Shown: positions 45,501 to 53,165, counted from the stretch's first letter. The stretch: DNA of 64,000 bases from Agarivorans litoreus (GCF_019649015.1 NZ_BLPI01000001.1:1011501-1075500); one strand, 5' to 3'. Notes: generated by a model not told the origin, from the letters alone. A program made the numbers and translations.

Positions 45501-45670
45501 TTACCATCTGGCACCCGCCGCTGAATAGGGCAAGGTTTCCAGATACCGTTCAGGTTTCGGCTAAGTTCTTTAAATGACAACTCGATTTCGTGCTGCAACT
45601 GATACTCGTTTTGAGCGCTTTCAGTCTTTTCAATAACATCCTTAACTAGCTGGACTGCGTGTTGTTTCAT
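42554..45670 (-). CDS. Eco57I-class adenine methyltransferase, type IIG-like
   Basis: 1,038 residues from the ATG at 45670, which has AGGA close upstream and lies 13 bases past the stop of the HTH gene; ATG 45715 (AGAGGT upstream) is an alternative. Residues about 60-110 resemble a PD-(D/E)XK-like nuclease domain around AVIIEYEGPKSF and a following Gln-x-x-x-Tyr pattern, though the usual Lys of E-x-K is Glu here (EYE). The gamma-class MTase follows: GEFYTPDWLA (about 364-373), motif I LLDPTCGSGTFLLE (388-401) and motif IV GNPPW (581-584). The C-terminal third looks like a target-recognition domain (FRAVPTPFHSLVPQ, HAAFLTGFLNSTYVA). Expected to make m6A; whether it also cuts is open. Confidence 0.85.
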   Translation of the reverse strand: MKQHAVQLVKDVIEKTESAQNEYQLQHEIELSFKELSRNLNGIWKPCPIQRRVPDGKGGYKWVDSAHGAVIIEYEGPKSFNKKNNGKCKHGKKQAEEYAQLLHRDEGRELSDYTMVAWDGESIAFGRHDSSGVPVWETLQPFDEKAATRLIQELINNGTPLVSAILLKEVVGPDSKYGQQLIPMFFDAIVQADAGGTSKEKLLYTEWNRLFGQVVGIQPDGMRNLIERQSSHHDAEYTKNISAYLFSLNTYIALLAKIVAACALPGSTQNILNTTIDVQERINSMETGKLFKNAGISNMYAGDFFSWYLEDDNWSQFAKVIDDLLVELSIVDFEISKKRPESTRDLFKGIYEGFVPRELRHALGEFYTPDWLAEHGLDVIEWDLESDLLDPTCGSGTFLLEAIRRRRVAKPGADAVELLSGLYGIDLNPLAVLSAKGSIVTFIAPYLNPKNPVTIPVYMADAINTANIQPDCCYEYNLLTDKGEKLFRVPEKLILDDQFYAVFQQLKLWIMDDLPASKISAHLLKLVASLNLNKIEETALNNAVNTLVELHKEGWDGIWCSILAERFRAGSISPVKYICGNPPWVKWSHLPRAYVKAVNDKCRSMGVFSSDKWVGGIESDISTVITFEAIRKYLKDGGRLGFFITGTVFSNESSEGFRRFKIDEGRINCAVTLVEDYNAIKPFDGVSNFPALLVVERGENTRYPITYKKWSAKDAKNKTIRSFSDASDFRERAESENLFAKPAPGGKNDSRPWLIATKKEHKVFKYVFNEGKSHYVARKGITTDRHAIFWVDILDKQVTNGNVTIRNRVQEGRTKGIPEITDVVEAEHVFPMLRGKDVTKFRAVPTPFHSLVPQREMHGDPELPFNYPNTYQFLEQFKEQLKVRSSLKRFQQNKPYYSLWSTGNYTFSPYKVLWREMNNKTFFAAYIGPVEDEILGTKVVVPDHKLYFIPVETENHAAFLTGFLNSTYVAKAVMAYGSLLSLGSSVAEYLKIPEFDDMDSVHLAISDIARIATMSGGDISEEEQQELDDLVNEVLGIK

Positions 45671-45683
45671 TTTTTCCTGTGCC

Positions 45684-45956
45684 TTAATCTTTTCTGTTTC
45701 CACCAAACTGACCATCTTTCGCTGCACCTCTGGGCTTATTAGGCTCCAGCTCAATGCTTTCGATAACCGTTTTAAAGTCCAGGCCTTTCTCTGCCATCTC
45801 TCCCATGAGAGCGGCAATAATGGCCCAGTGTGCGGGGATCTTCCCCGTCTTCGAATAATTGGTTAGTGAGTTGGGATTGAGTTTCACAATTCTGGAAAAC
45901 TCACGCCCTGAAATACCCGCTTTGCCTAACTGACGTTTGAACTCTTCATAATCCAT
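45684..45956 (-). CDS. Small HTH controller protein
   Basis: 90 residues from the ATG at 45956 (an earlier Met at 45974 gives 96). The core KRQLGKAGISGREFSRIVKLNPNSLTNYSKTGKIPAHWAIIAALM reads as a single XRE-type HTH. It is directly upstream of the methyltransferase in one operon, the usual position of a C-protein-like controller of a restriction-modification gene. Three half-sites ACTG/ACAGT overlap its start (45957-45984). Confidence 0.72.
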   Translation of the reverse strand: MDYEEFKRQLGKAGISGREFSRIVKLNPNSLTNYSKTGKIPAHWAIIAALMGEMAEKGLDFKTVIESIELEPNKPRGAAKDGQFGGNRKD

Positions 45957-45984
45957 ACTGACAAATACTGTCATTTTATACAGT
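45957..45984. promoter_or_regulatory. Overlapping inverted repeats at the HTH gene start, C-box-like
   Basis: TGACAAATACTGTCA (45959-45973) and ACTGTCATTTTATACAGT (45967-45984) are inverted repeats sharing one half-site. They overlap the translation start of the HTH gene and the likely -10 element, the place expected for self-control by a controller protein. Confidence 0.5.
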
Positions 45985-46047
45985 ATAATCCTCTTTCGAT
46001 GTGTATGCTAAAGATTTGCCATTTATACATAGATTTATTTTCAATGT

Positions 46048-46123
46048 ACATTAAATAATGTTTATTCTGGCTTGATACACATTAATTTATGTTCTATTAT
46101 GGTTGCACATATATTAATGTGCA
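46048..46123. promoter_or_regulatory. Palindromes between the divergent HTH and transposase genes
   Basis: ACATTA-AA-TAATGT (46048-46061) is a perfect palindrome. TGCACAT-ATATTA-ATGTGCA (46104-46123) is a second, sharing the ATTAATGT-type core, 26 bases upstream of the transposase start codon. They may be operators for the transposase promoter. Confidence 0.45.
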
Positions 46124-46149
46124 TTAAAGTTGATAAAGAGGAGGGTAGC

Positions 46150-47156
46150 ATGAAAAACAAAAAACAACATTTTCTGTTGTCAGCCTCTGCACGCACCCTC
46201 AGTCTGAGAAAGATATTCCGGATGAATCCTTCGAGTTATTCAAACAGGCTCGCTGGCCTCAGGGTAAGCCTGTCTGTCCTCATTGTGGCGGCGAACATCA
46301 CTACTACCTGAAAACCCGCAAACAATGGCGCTGTAAGGATAAGGATTGCGGTCACACTTTCTCAGTCACGAGCGGGACGATCTTCTCTTCTCACAAATTA
46401 CCTTTATCGGTTTACCTGGCAGCAATCGCTATCTATACCAATGCAGTAAAGGGGATTAGTGCCTTGCAGCTATCACGCGATCTGGATGTACAGTACAAAA
46501 CCGCTTTTGTGCTAGCACACAAGATCAGGGAATCATTGCTGAATAATCGTGATGAATCTGCACTATCCGGTGACATAGAAATGGATGGAGCCTATGTTAA
46601 CGGCCATGTTCGTCCTGAGAACAAGAAAGAGGAACGAGTAGATCGCCGACTGGCTGAGAATCAACGCCCTGACAAGCGCTGCGTCCTGGTGTTTCGTCAA
46701 AGACAATCAGAAGAAAGTACAGGTCGCACTTTGCCGTTTATCATTAACAAAGAGAACCAGGCTGATGTAGTCAACTTAGCGGGTCGTTTTATAGATAAGC
46801 AAAGCACCATCTTTACTGATGAAAACAGCGCCTATGATCCGCTACACGGTAAATTCGACACTAAGCGTATCAACCACCAGAAAGCCTACTCCTACGAAGA
46901 TGGCACCACCACCAACTACGCTGAAAGCTATTTCTCCCGCTTCCGCAGAATGCAGTACGGACAGGTCCACAAGTTCGGTAATCTGTATCTGTTAAACTAT
47001 GCCAATGAAGCCGCCTATCGGGAAGATAACCGCCGCATGAATAATGGTGATATGTTTGACGATATTCTTAAGAAGTGCACCAAAACCCGTACTTCACGAG
47101 ATTTTGGTGGGTACTGGCAGGGTAACAGGAAACTGGCTGAACGGCTGGCTGGCTAA
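46150..47156 (+). pseudogene. ISXO2-like (IS1595 family) transposase, frameshifted near the N-terminus
   Basis: ATG 46150 follows a strong GAGGAGGG. The first frame gives KKQHFLLSASARTLSLRKIFRM, matching the family's opening block, but runs to a stop at 46309-46311. The rest of the protein is in the next frame: from about 46225, PDESFELFKQARWPQGKPVCPHCGG and onwards through the zinc ribbon (CPHC, CKDKDCG), GTIFSSHKLPLSVYLAA, QYKTAFVLAHKIRE, the DDE-type acids (IEMDGAYVNG, FTDENSAYD, NYAESYFSR), to 47156. A one-base shift (a 1- or 7-base deletion would do) near ATTCCGGATGAATCC breaks the ORF. Either it is dead or it needs frameshifting; the family usually uses a single ORF. Confidence 0.82.
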
Positions 47157-47581
47157 GCAGCAATCTCCCACAATGCCGCCAATCCCTCTTTGCCACACTG
47201 ATTAACCTGGTTAGCCTTTAGTGCCTGTCTCAATGTAGTCGCCACCGTATTTCTTAACTGCTTCTGGTGTTCTTCAGGCACCCGCTTTAATTCATGTACC
47301 TTGTCGGCAATAGCCGTTGTCGTTAACGGCTCTGATGCCACCCTGAGTATATCCAGTACCATGATCTGGCATTCCCTTGGCTTAAACAACCTCGCATTGC
47401 CTGTCGTGCGCTTAGGTGTCACGGTTCTGACGTCGTATTCAGGTTCAAACACCTTGATCGTTGCCTCAACGTGGCTCAGGTCTTTACTCAGTCGAGCAAT
47501 TTCCAGTTGATAATGTTTTATTTGTCCTGCAAGCTCACTGTGTTTACTTACAAGTGCAGAGATTACATGGGATTCAGCCAT
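47153..47581 (-). CDS. Transposon accessory protein, coiled coil plus winged helix
   Basis: 142 residues from the ATG at 47581 with AAAGG upstream; an in-frame TTG at 47596 is less likely. Residues about 10-45 form a coiled coil (KHSELAGQIKHYQLEIARLSKDLSHVEATIKVFEP). From about 70, FKPRECQIMVLDILRVASEPLTTTAIADKV looks like a winged HTH. Similar small proteins are, from memory, common beside ISXO2-type transposases. It ends tail to tail with the transposase (4-base overlap) and lies inside the right end of the element. Function unknown. Confidence 0.6.
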   Translation of the reverse strand: MAESHVISALVSKHSELAGQIKHYQLEIARLSKDLSHVEATIKVFEPEYDVRTVTPKRTTGNARLFKPRECQIMVLDILRVASEPLTTTAIADKVHELKRVPEEHQKQLRNTVATTLRQALKANQVNQCGKEGLAALWEIAA

Positions 47582-47643
47582 ATTAACGCCTTTCAATTAA
47601 TAGAGAATATGACTGTATTTTATTCAATTCAGGGGCGGGATTC

Positions 47644-47668
47644 TTGTGCGGTTGCTACATAATTCCGG
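47644..47668 (-). repeat. Right terminal inverted repeat of the transposon
   Basis: Ends with TTGCTACATAATTCCGG, the complement of the left end except at two of 25 bases. Confidence 0.92.
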
Positions 47669-47804
47669 AAAAATCACTAATAACTCTATAATAGTCAAAA
47701 TTTTTATAAGCAACTTGAAATGTATGAAACTAATTGCAGCGTTTTACTCAAGCCAAGGCAGGGAGTGCAGTAGGTTGAGATTCACTCCATCACCATTAGG
47801 CTAA

Positions 47805-48194
47805 TTAGATAAGCTCGTTTTTTAAGAAAGCACTTAATACGTCAGAGGCCGAAACAATGCCAACACAGGTCGAACCTTCGGTAACGATAAGGTGGTGTAT
47901 TTTTTCATAACTCATAATTTCTGCGGCTTGCTGGATACTTATATCAGGTGCAACCTCTATCACCCGATGGGTACACAGCTCCCAAGCATGTTCCAACTTT
48001 GGATTAGCTCGCAGCGTACTAAAGTGCACTAAATCGCTCGCACTAATTACACCAAAAATCGCACCATCAGGGCTAAACACTGGAACACAACAAAGCTTAT
48101 TGTCGTCTAATACTTGGCATACTTTTTCAACCGAATCATCCAGTGCAACACCGATTACATTGGTTTCCATAAAGCTGCTAATTTGTGTGCTCAT
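47805..48194 (-). CDS. CBS-pair protein
   Basis: 129 residues made almost wholly of two CBS repeats (METNVIGVALDDSVEKVCQVLDDNKLCCVPVFSPDG, then HRVIEVAPDISIQQAAEIMSYEKIHHLIV). Such stand-alone pairs bind adenine nucleotides and modulate partners. A run of G forms the ribosome site. No adjacent partner is evident. Confidence 0.85.
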   Translation of the reverse strand: MSTQISSFMETNVIGVALDDSVEKVCQVLDDNKLCCVPVFSPDGAIFGVISASDLVHFSTLRANPKLEHAWELCTHRVIEVAPDISIQQAAEIMSYEKIHHLIVTEGSTCVGIVSASDVLSAFLKNELI

Positions 48195-48426
48195 CTCCCC
48201 CCCCTTAACAAATCATTAACAACAACGTTTACGGATACTTTAATCATAGCTGGTATTAGTACGCCAAATAGTATCTAACACACAAAAATGTTAATAGCTT
48301 GTTAGAGATCAATATTACAGAAACGGCCAAGCACCAAGTTTGGCTTAAGTGGCTTACTTGCGCGGGTAAGCAGCCAGTAACAGATAAATTCTCTGATTTT
48401 CTCCCACAATTAACTCCAAAGCGATT

Positions 48427-49410
48427 TTACTCTGCTAAGTTATTCCAAAGCTTTACGCAGTAATAGATGGGCATGTGATCGGTAAAACTAATTTTGCTGT
48501 CAGCTTGCCACTGTTTAAGGTTATCTCGCCATTCGTTGAATGACTCAAGCAGATGTTGGTTAATCTCAGCAAGATCAGCACTTAGGTTTTTGCGGCGCTG
48601 TTCTTGAGCTTTAAAAGTATTAACAATAAGCGCTTTATACTCGGTAGGGCTCTTTTCTGGTCGTTGATAATCGATTTTTTGATCGCTATGAATGTATACC
48701 AGCTCTCCAATATCTGCGAAGCCAAAGCTTATTGCCGGTAGATTGGGAGGTAACATTGGGATAGGATCTTTAGCATGTTCTACTCGCCAAATAGGCCGGT
48801 GATTTATTTGCTCAATAAATTGTTGATTACCGACTCTGGGAGCACCATAAATGTATAAGCCCCTTGCTTGTGGCACTTTAGCAAAACACAAGCTTGCTAA
48901 AGCACCACCCAAGCTATGGCCAGCAAGCCAAATGGGTCGTTCTGGGAAGTCTACTATCTGCTGCTCAATAAACTGCTGTAAGCCATGCTCGCCACTCCAT
49001 ACTTCATCGAGCGCTTTGGCAAACCCTTGATGTACTTTTCCACCCTCTGCAAAAGCTACCAGTATGCTGTCTAAGTCTGTTTTTAACTCGTATAAGGCAG
49101 ACAAAGATTTAAGCTCTGTGCCGCGAAAGGCAATAATTAAGGCTTCTTGACTACCGGCTGCCATGCATTCTGTGCCGGTGCCTTCAAAAAAAGTAAACTG
49201 CTCAAAGCCAGCTAGTTTAAAAGCCATACGAGCAAAGCCTGGGTGGCAATAAGCAAGCAGTGAACATTCGGCTAACCACCAAGCATTTACCTCGGAGAAA
49301 TCGGTATTGTTGGGCTGAAATGGGTATTGATTAGCGCCTTCAAAATAAAGGTAATTCATATCAGGCGGAACAATGTCGTAGTTTTTGGCGTCGGGGATTG
49401 GCTTCTTCAT
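48427..49410 (-). CDS. Class 3 lipase-type protein
   Basis: 327 residues, no signal peptide seen. Lipase_3 fold: ALIIAFRGTELKSL, then WLAGHSLGGALASLCFAK with nucleophile Ser166, an Asp in the VEHAKDPIPMLPP strand, and a His beyond. The N-terminal DAKNYDIVPPDMNYLYFEGA part is a family lid. Probably cytoplasmic or secreted by another route; acts on acylglycerols or similar esters. Confidence 0.83.
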   Translation of the reverse strand: MKKPIPDAKNYDIVPPDMNYLYFEGANQYPFQPNNTDFSEVNAWWLAECSLLAYCHPGFARMAFKLAGFEQFTFFEGTGTECMAAGSQEALIIAFRGTELKSLSALYELKTDLDSILVAFAEGGKVHQGFAKALDEVWSGEHGLQQFIEQQIVDFPERPIWLAGHSLGGALASLCFAKVPQARGLYIYGAPRVGNQQFIEQINHRPIWRVEHAKDPIPMLPPNLPAISFGFADIGELVYIHSDQKIDYQRPEKSPTEYKALIVNTFKAQEQRRKNLSADLAEINQHLLESFNEWRDNLKQWQADSKISFTDHMPIYYCVKLWNNLAE

Positions 49411-49457
49411 GGCTAAAACTGCTACTGTTAAGCGAACGATTAGCTTAACGCATTTAC

Positions 49458-49600
49458 TAGGGGCTGTTGACCTTTCGGGCTGAATTTTGCTGCAATTTGC
49501 GGCTTATATACAAGGCAAAAGCTTTAATGTGTAACAAGCCTATATAAGAAGCTGAAAACGCAGTTGAAATAAGCCACCAACGCTGCCCGAAGGCTTCGTT
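49458..49600. repeat. Partial copy of an intergenic repeat
   Basis: Begins TAGGGGCTGTTGACCTTT, 16 of 18 identical to TAGGGTCTGTTGATCTTT of the complete copy at 58283-58536, and includes a CTGCCCGAAGG segment like that copy's CTGCCCGAAGGG. The far inverted end is missing. Lies between the lipase gene and a lipoprotein gene. Confidence 0.5.
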
Positions 49601-49701
49601 TAAAACAGTAACATTCGCCTAGTTTTGAGTTACAAATGCAAGTTAAGCGGTGACCATCAGCCGATAAGACCTAGCTGACAAAAGATTCTGGAAAACAAGT
49701 A

Positions 49702-50418
49702 ATGGTAATGATTGCTGGCAAAACTCGCCTTATAGCAACAATGGCTTTGAGCTCATTATTGTTAGCATGTGTACCTACCATTCAAACCGTTTACCTCACA
49801 CCACAAGTGCAAGGGACGGTAGTGTTATTTACCCCAAGAGAGAGCGCTAACTTTAGTCCTTTAAGTGGTATTACTGCTTACCACCCTGCTTCACCGGAAG
49901 CGGCGACACAATCCAATCAGCAAGGTGAATTTCTACTGGAGGCAAGCAGTAAGGTGGAAGCCAGTTTATTGATGCCAGGGCACTCATTAAATTACTACCC
50001 AGTAACAGTACAAACCGAAACATTTAGTTATACCATGTTAGCGCAAGCCTCAACTAAGATGCTAGATATAGAAACGGTTAAGCTAAGCAGTATAGTTGTT
50101 AGCGATGAACTCGACGGTAAATTGCTGCTAGCTAATCCCGGTCCAAACGCACTCAAGTACTGTAATCTGAACTCCGTTAAACAGCTACGCAGAGCACAAG
50201 CTGTTCATCAACTGCTCAAGCAATACTATCCAGCGCCAAAGCAACTTGAACAGCCAGTGCTTAGCTATATCAATGACCAACAGCAACAAACCTTAATGTG
50301 GTTGGAATATGTAAAGCGCTCATGCAATTGGGAAGATGAAGACGGCTACCCTCGCTACCGTGACATGAAAGACGCCCGCGAGTACTTTGCTGAGTTAGAA
50401 ACAAGCTTGCTAAACTAA
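49702..50418 (+). CDS. Predicted lipoprotein of unknown function
   Basis: 238 residues (or 236 from the second Met). Signal peptide with the lipobox LLAC. A carboxypeptidase-regulatory-like beta-domain (VQGTVVLFTPRESANFSPLSGITA, then SNQQGEFLLEA) follows, then an alpha-helical C-terminus (VKQLRRAQAVHQLLKQYY). No known family member named. A strong terminator follows. Confidence 0.7.
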   Translation: MVMIAGKTRLIATMALSSLLLACVPTIQTVYLTPQVQGTVVLFTPRESANFSPLSGITAYHPASPEAATQSNQQGEFLLEASSKVEASLLMPGHSLNYYPVTVQTETFSYTMLAQASTKMLDIETVKLSSIVVSDELDGKLLLANPGPNALKYCNLNSVKQLRRAQAVHQLLKQYYPAPKQLEQPVLSYINDQQQQTLMWLEYVKRSCNWEDEDGYPRYRDMKDAREYFAELETSLLN

Positions 50419-50439
50419 ACCGCCAAGTAACAACAAAAA

Positions 50440-50466
50440 AACGCTGCTTATAATAAGTAGCGTTTT
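50440..50466 (+). terminator. Bidirectional terminator
   Basis: ACGCTGCTTAT pairs with ATAAGTAGCGT, with an A run before and a T run after. It separates the lipoprotein gene from xth. Confidence 0.88.
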
Positions 50467-50485
50467 TATTTAGTTCAGGGGAAAA

Positions 50486-51250
50486 TTAAACCGCAACATC
50501 CACTTGCACAGGGCAATGATCTGAGCCCATAACATCATTCAAAATATCAGCATCACTCACTTGAGCAGCAAAGGCTTCACTCACCAAGAAGTAATCAATT
50601 CTCCAGCCAATGTTTCGGCCACGTGCGCCAGCTCGGTAACTCCACCAGCTGTATTTAACCTCATCCTGTTTCTTTAAGCGGAAGGTATCAACAAAACCAG
50701 CGGCGGTTAAATTATCAATGCCGTCAATTTCTTCCTGCATATAGCCAGCACTTTTGTTGTAGTTAGGTTTTGGACGGGCTAAATCAATATCCTTATGAGC
50801 TACGTTTAAATCGCCACAAACTAAAACAGGCTTGCGTTGTTCTAAGCCTTTTAGGTAAGCCAGAAAATCTGCATCCCATTGTTGGCGGTAAGCAAGACGT
50901 TTTAACTCACTGCCAGAATTAGGCGTGTATACGGTGACCAGAATAAACTCGGCGTACTCTGCCGCAATTACCCGCCCCTCTTGGTCGTGCTCTTCAATAC
51001 CCATGTCATATTCAACATTTAGCGGCTTCTCTTTAGTTAAAATGGCAGTACCTGAGTAACCTTTTTTAACCGCCGAGTTGCTGTAAATGTGGTATCCCTC
51101 TAGCTCACTTAGGGCTTCAAGCACTTGATCATCTTGTGCTTTGGTTTCTTGTAAACACAGCACATCGGTTTGCATTGATTCTAGCGAAGCCATGAAGTCT
51201 TTCTTCATCACTGCTCTAATGCCATTTACGTTCCACGATACTAAACGCAT
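50486..51250 (-). CDS. xth: Exodeoxyribonuclease III
   Basis: 254 residues of the Xth/ExoA type. AP endonuclease and 3'-5' exonuclease in base-excision repair. Catalytic set: [22 protein letters not shown] (Glu), TVYTPNSG (Tyr), [11 protein letters not shown] (Asp, Asn), [21 protein letters not shown], and GSDHCPV (His). Single gene. Confidence 0.93.
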   Translation of the reverse strand: MRLVSWNVNGIRAVMKKDFMASLESMQTDVLCLQETKAQDDQVLEALSELEGYHIYSNSAVKKGYSGTAILTKEKPLNVEYDMGIEEHDQEGRVIAAEYAEFILVTVYTPNSGSELKRLAYRQQWDADFLAYLKGLEQRKPVLVCGDLNVAHKDIDLARPKPNYNKSAGYMQEEIDGIDNLTAAGFVDTFRLKKQDEVKYSWWSYRAGARGRNIGWRIDYFLVSEAFAAQVSDADILNDVMGSDHCPVQVDVAV

Positions 51251-51568
51251 TCGCCCTTCCTTAAGAGAGTAAAGTGTAATATTCAGCCCAAGCCAAGTTT
51301 AAGCTAAAGCAAATTAGTTGCTCATTGTAGAGGCTTAAACTAAGGAAAAACACCCTTAAACAAGAACGCCAAATCCATTGCTCTAATGCTAAGCAGACAA
51401 AGCACCGCCAGAGCCTCATCAAAACAAAGCTTTCATAAAAAATTTATCAAATTGCACCTACAATAAGCTCATAGAAGGACTTACTTTGAGCTGGTTTCTG
51501 AAAATTTACGCTTATTAAGGTAAAGTAGGCACACAAAATCGCATAAGCGTTGTGCTAAATGAGGATGA
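51251..51568. other. Intergenic, divergent promoters of xth and a BCCT gene
   Basis: 318 bases with no ORF, RNA gene or hairpin that I can support. The right part holds the ribosome site GAGGA for the transporter gene. Confidence 0.5.
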
Positions 51569-53143
51569 ATGACTACCAATCAAGATAAATATAGTATTGA
51601 TAATACCGATTACACTGTCGGACAAGATAATGTTCAAAAATGGGGTTTTGATGTACATAACCCCGTTTTTGGCATTAGTGCATCTTTAATAGGCGTGTTC
51701 TTAATTGCCGTACTGCTGGTTGACCCAGACGTATCAAAAGCCGCATTAGATGGAATAAAGTGGCAAATCATCGGTGCCTTTGATGGCCTATTTATGTGGT
51801 CAGCTAACATATTTGTGCTGTTCTGCTTAGCCATGGTGGTATCCCCGTTCGGCAAAATACGCCTAGGCGGTGAAAACGCCAAAACCGATTACTCAATGAT
51901 GTCGTGGATAGCCATGCTATTTGCCGCTGGCATGGGCATTGGACTTATGTTTTGGGGCGTAGCCGAGCCTGTTGCTTACTTTACAGGCTGGTACGAAACA
52001 CCACTTAATGTTACTGCCAATACGCCAGAAGCAGCTAAATTAGCGCTTGGCGCCACTATGTTCCACTGGGGTCTGCACCCTTGGGCCATTTACGGTGTGG
52101 TGTCTCTATCACTGGCTTTTTTTGCCTTTAACAAAGGCCTACCACTGTCTATGCGCTCGGTGTTTTACCCTATTTTGGGTGATCGTACTTGGGGTTGGCC
52201 TGGACACGTTGTAGATATTCTTGCGGTGCTTGCCACGCTGTTTGGTCTAGCAACCTCTTTAGGTTTAGGCGCACAACAAGCCGCCAGTGGTTTCCACCAT
52301 GTATTTGGTATAGATAATGGCTTACTACTGCAAATAGGCATCATTTTCTTGGTGACACTATTGGCTGTGGTATCGGTAGTTCGCGGTATTGACGGCGGCG
52401 TGAAACTTATTAGTAACGTAAACATGTTGCTAGCGGCAGCCTTGGTAGTATTTGTTGCCTTAGTCACCTTTGCGGTATCTATGGGCACCGTGCCAACCAC
52501 CGTTATGGGCTATATAGAAAACATTATTCCACTGAGTAACCCGATAGGTCGTGAAGACTCAGCATGGATGCACGGCTGGACAGTATTCTACTGGGCTTGG
52601 TGGATTTCTTGGTCACCATTTGTAGGCATGTTCATTGCACGTATTTCACGTGGCCGTACTATCCGTGAGTTTATCATTGCCGTGCTAATTGTACCTACGG
52701 TAGTAACCACGCTTTGGATGTCGGTATTTGGTGGCGTTGCGATTGATCAAATCGTCAACAAAGTTGGAAGCTTAGGCGCCGACGGCTTAACCGAAGTGCC
52801 TTTAGCTATGTTCCAAATGTTTGATGCCTTGCCAATGGGCAGCATCTTATCTTTACTGGCGATCGTTTTAGTATTGGTATTCTTTGTAACCTCTTCAGAC
52901 TCTGGCTCATTGGTTATCGATAGCATTACTTCGGGCGGTAAAGTGGATGCTCCGGTTCCTCAGCGCGTATTCTGGGCGACCATTGAAGGCGCAATAGCTG
53001 CCGCGCTAGTTTGGGTTGGCGGTACCGAAGCTATTCAAGCATTGCAGGCTGGCGCCATTTCTACGGCCTTGCCATTCACCATTATATTGCTGGTGATGTG
53101 TGTAAGCTTGTTAATGGGTCTACGTACCGAAAAACGCAGTTAA
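51569..53143 (+). CDS. BCCT-family betaine/carnitine/choline transporter
   Basis: 524 residues with 12 membrane helices. The BCCT Trp-rich segment MFHWGLHPWAIYGVV and the GMGIGLMFWGVAEPV block are present; the C-terminus is short, without the long regulatory tail of BetP/BetT. It takes up compatible solutes such as betaine, driven by Na+ or H+, fitting a marine host. Substrate cannot be read from the sequence. Confidence 0.93.
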   Translation: MTTNQDKYSIDNTDYTVGQDNVQKWGFDVHNPVFGISASLIGVFLIAVLLVDPDVSKAALDGIKWQIIGAFDGLFMWSANIFVLFCLAMVVSPFGKIRLGGENAKTDYSMMSWIAMLFAAGMGIGLMFWGVAEPVAYFTGWYETPLNVTANTPEAAKLALGATMFHWGLHPWAIYGVVSLSLAFFAFNKGLPLSMRSVFYPILGDRTWGWPGHVVDILAVLATLFGLATSLGLGAQQAASGFHHVFGIDNGLLLQIGIIFLVTLLAVVSVVRGIDGGVKLISNVNMLLAAALVVFVALVTFAVSMGTVPTTVMGYIENIIPLSNPIGREDSAWMHGWTVFYWAWWISWSPFVGMFIARISRGRTIREFIIAVLIVPTVVTTLWMSVFGGVAIDQIVNKVGSLGADGLTEVPLAMFQMFDALPMGSILSLLAIVLVLVFFVTSSDSGSLVIDSITSGGKVDAPVPQRVFWATIEGAIAAALVWVGGTEAIQALQAGAISTALPFTIILLVMCVSLLMGLRTEKRS

Positions 53144-53165
53144 AACTTTCTAAGCCTTAACAACT

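Larger units (their letters stand above)
42487..47668 (+). mobile_element. IS1595/ISXO2-type transposon carrying a DNA methyltransferase
   Basis: 5,182 bp bounded by near-perfect 25-bp inverted repeats (42487-42511 and 47644-47668; 23 of 25 identical) starting CCGGAATTATGTAGCAA. The direct repeat AAAAAT abuts both ends (42481-42486 and 47669-47674), with one further base matched if the left boundary is moved by one. Contents: type IIG-like methyltransferase and HTH controller (minus), divergent ISXO2-like transposase (plus, frameshifted), accessory protein (minus). IS1595-family elements with passenger genes are known, but typical target duplications are 8 bp; here only 6-7 bp are seen. Confidence 0.88.
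42470..47681. other. Host palindrome split by the transposon
   Basis: The arms ATTAGTGAT (42470-42478) and ATCACTAAT (47673-47681) are exact reverse complements. Removing the element and one copy of the short direct repeat brings them together with a 6-base loop AGAAAA, so the element landed in the loop of a 9-bp host palindrome. Confidence 0.7.

Noticed and set aside
46072-46311. A separate 79-residue gene upstream of the transposase
   Set aside because: From 46150 it is the genuine N-terminus of the transposase in the first frame; the rest before 46150 has no ribosome site.
42479-47676. An 8-bp target duplication for the IS1595-type element
   Set aside because: The flanks share only AAAAAT (or AAAAATC with a one-base boundary move); no 8-bp duplication fits.
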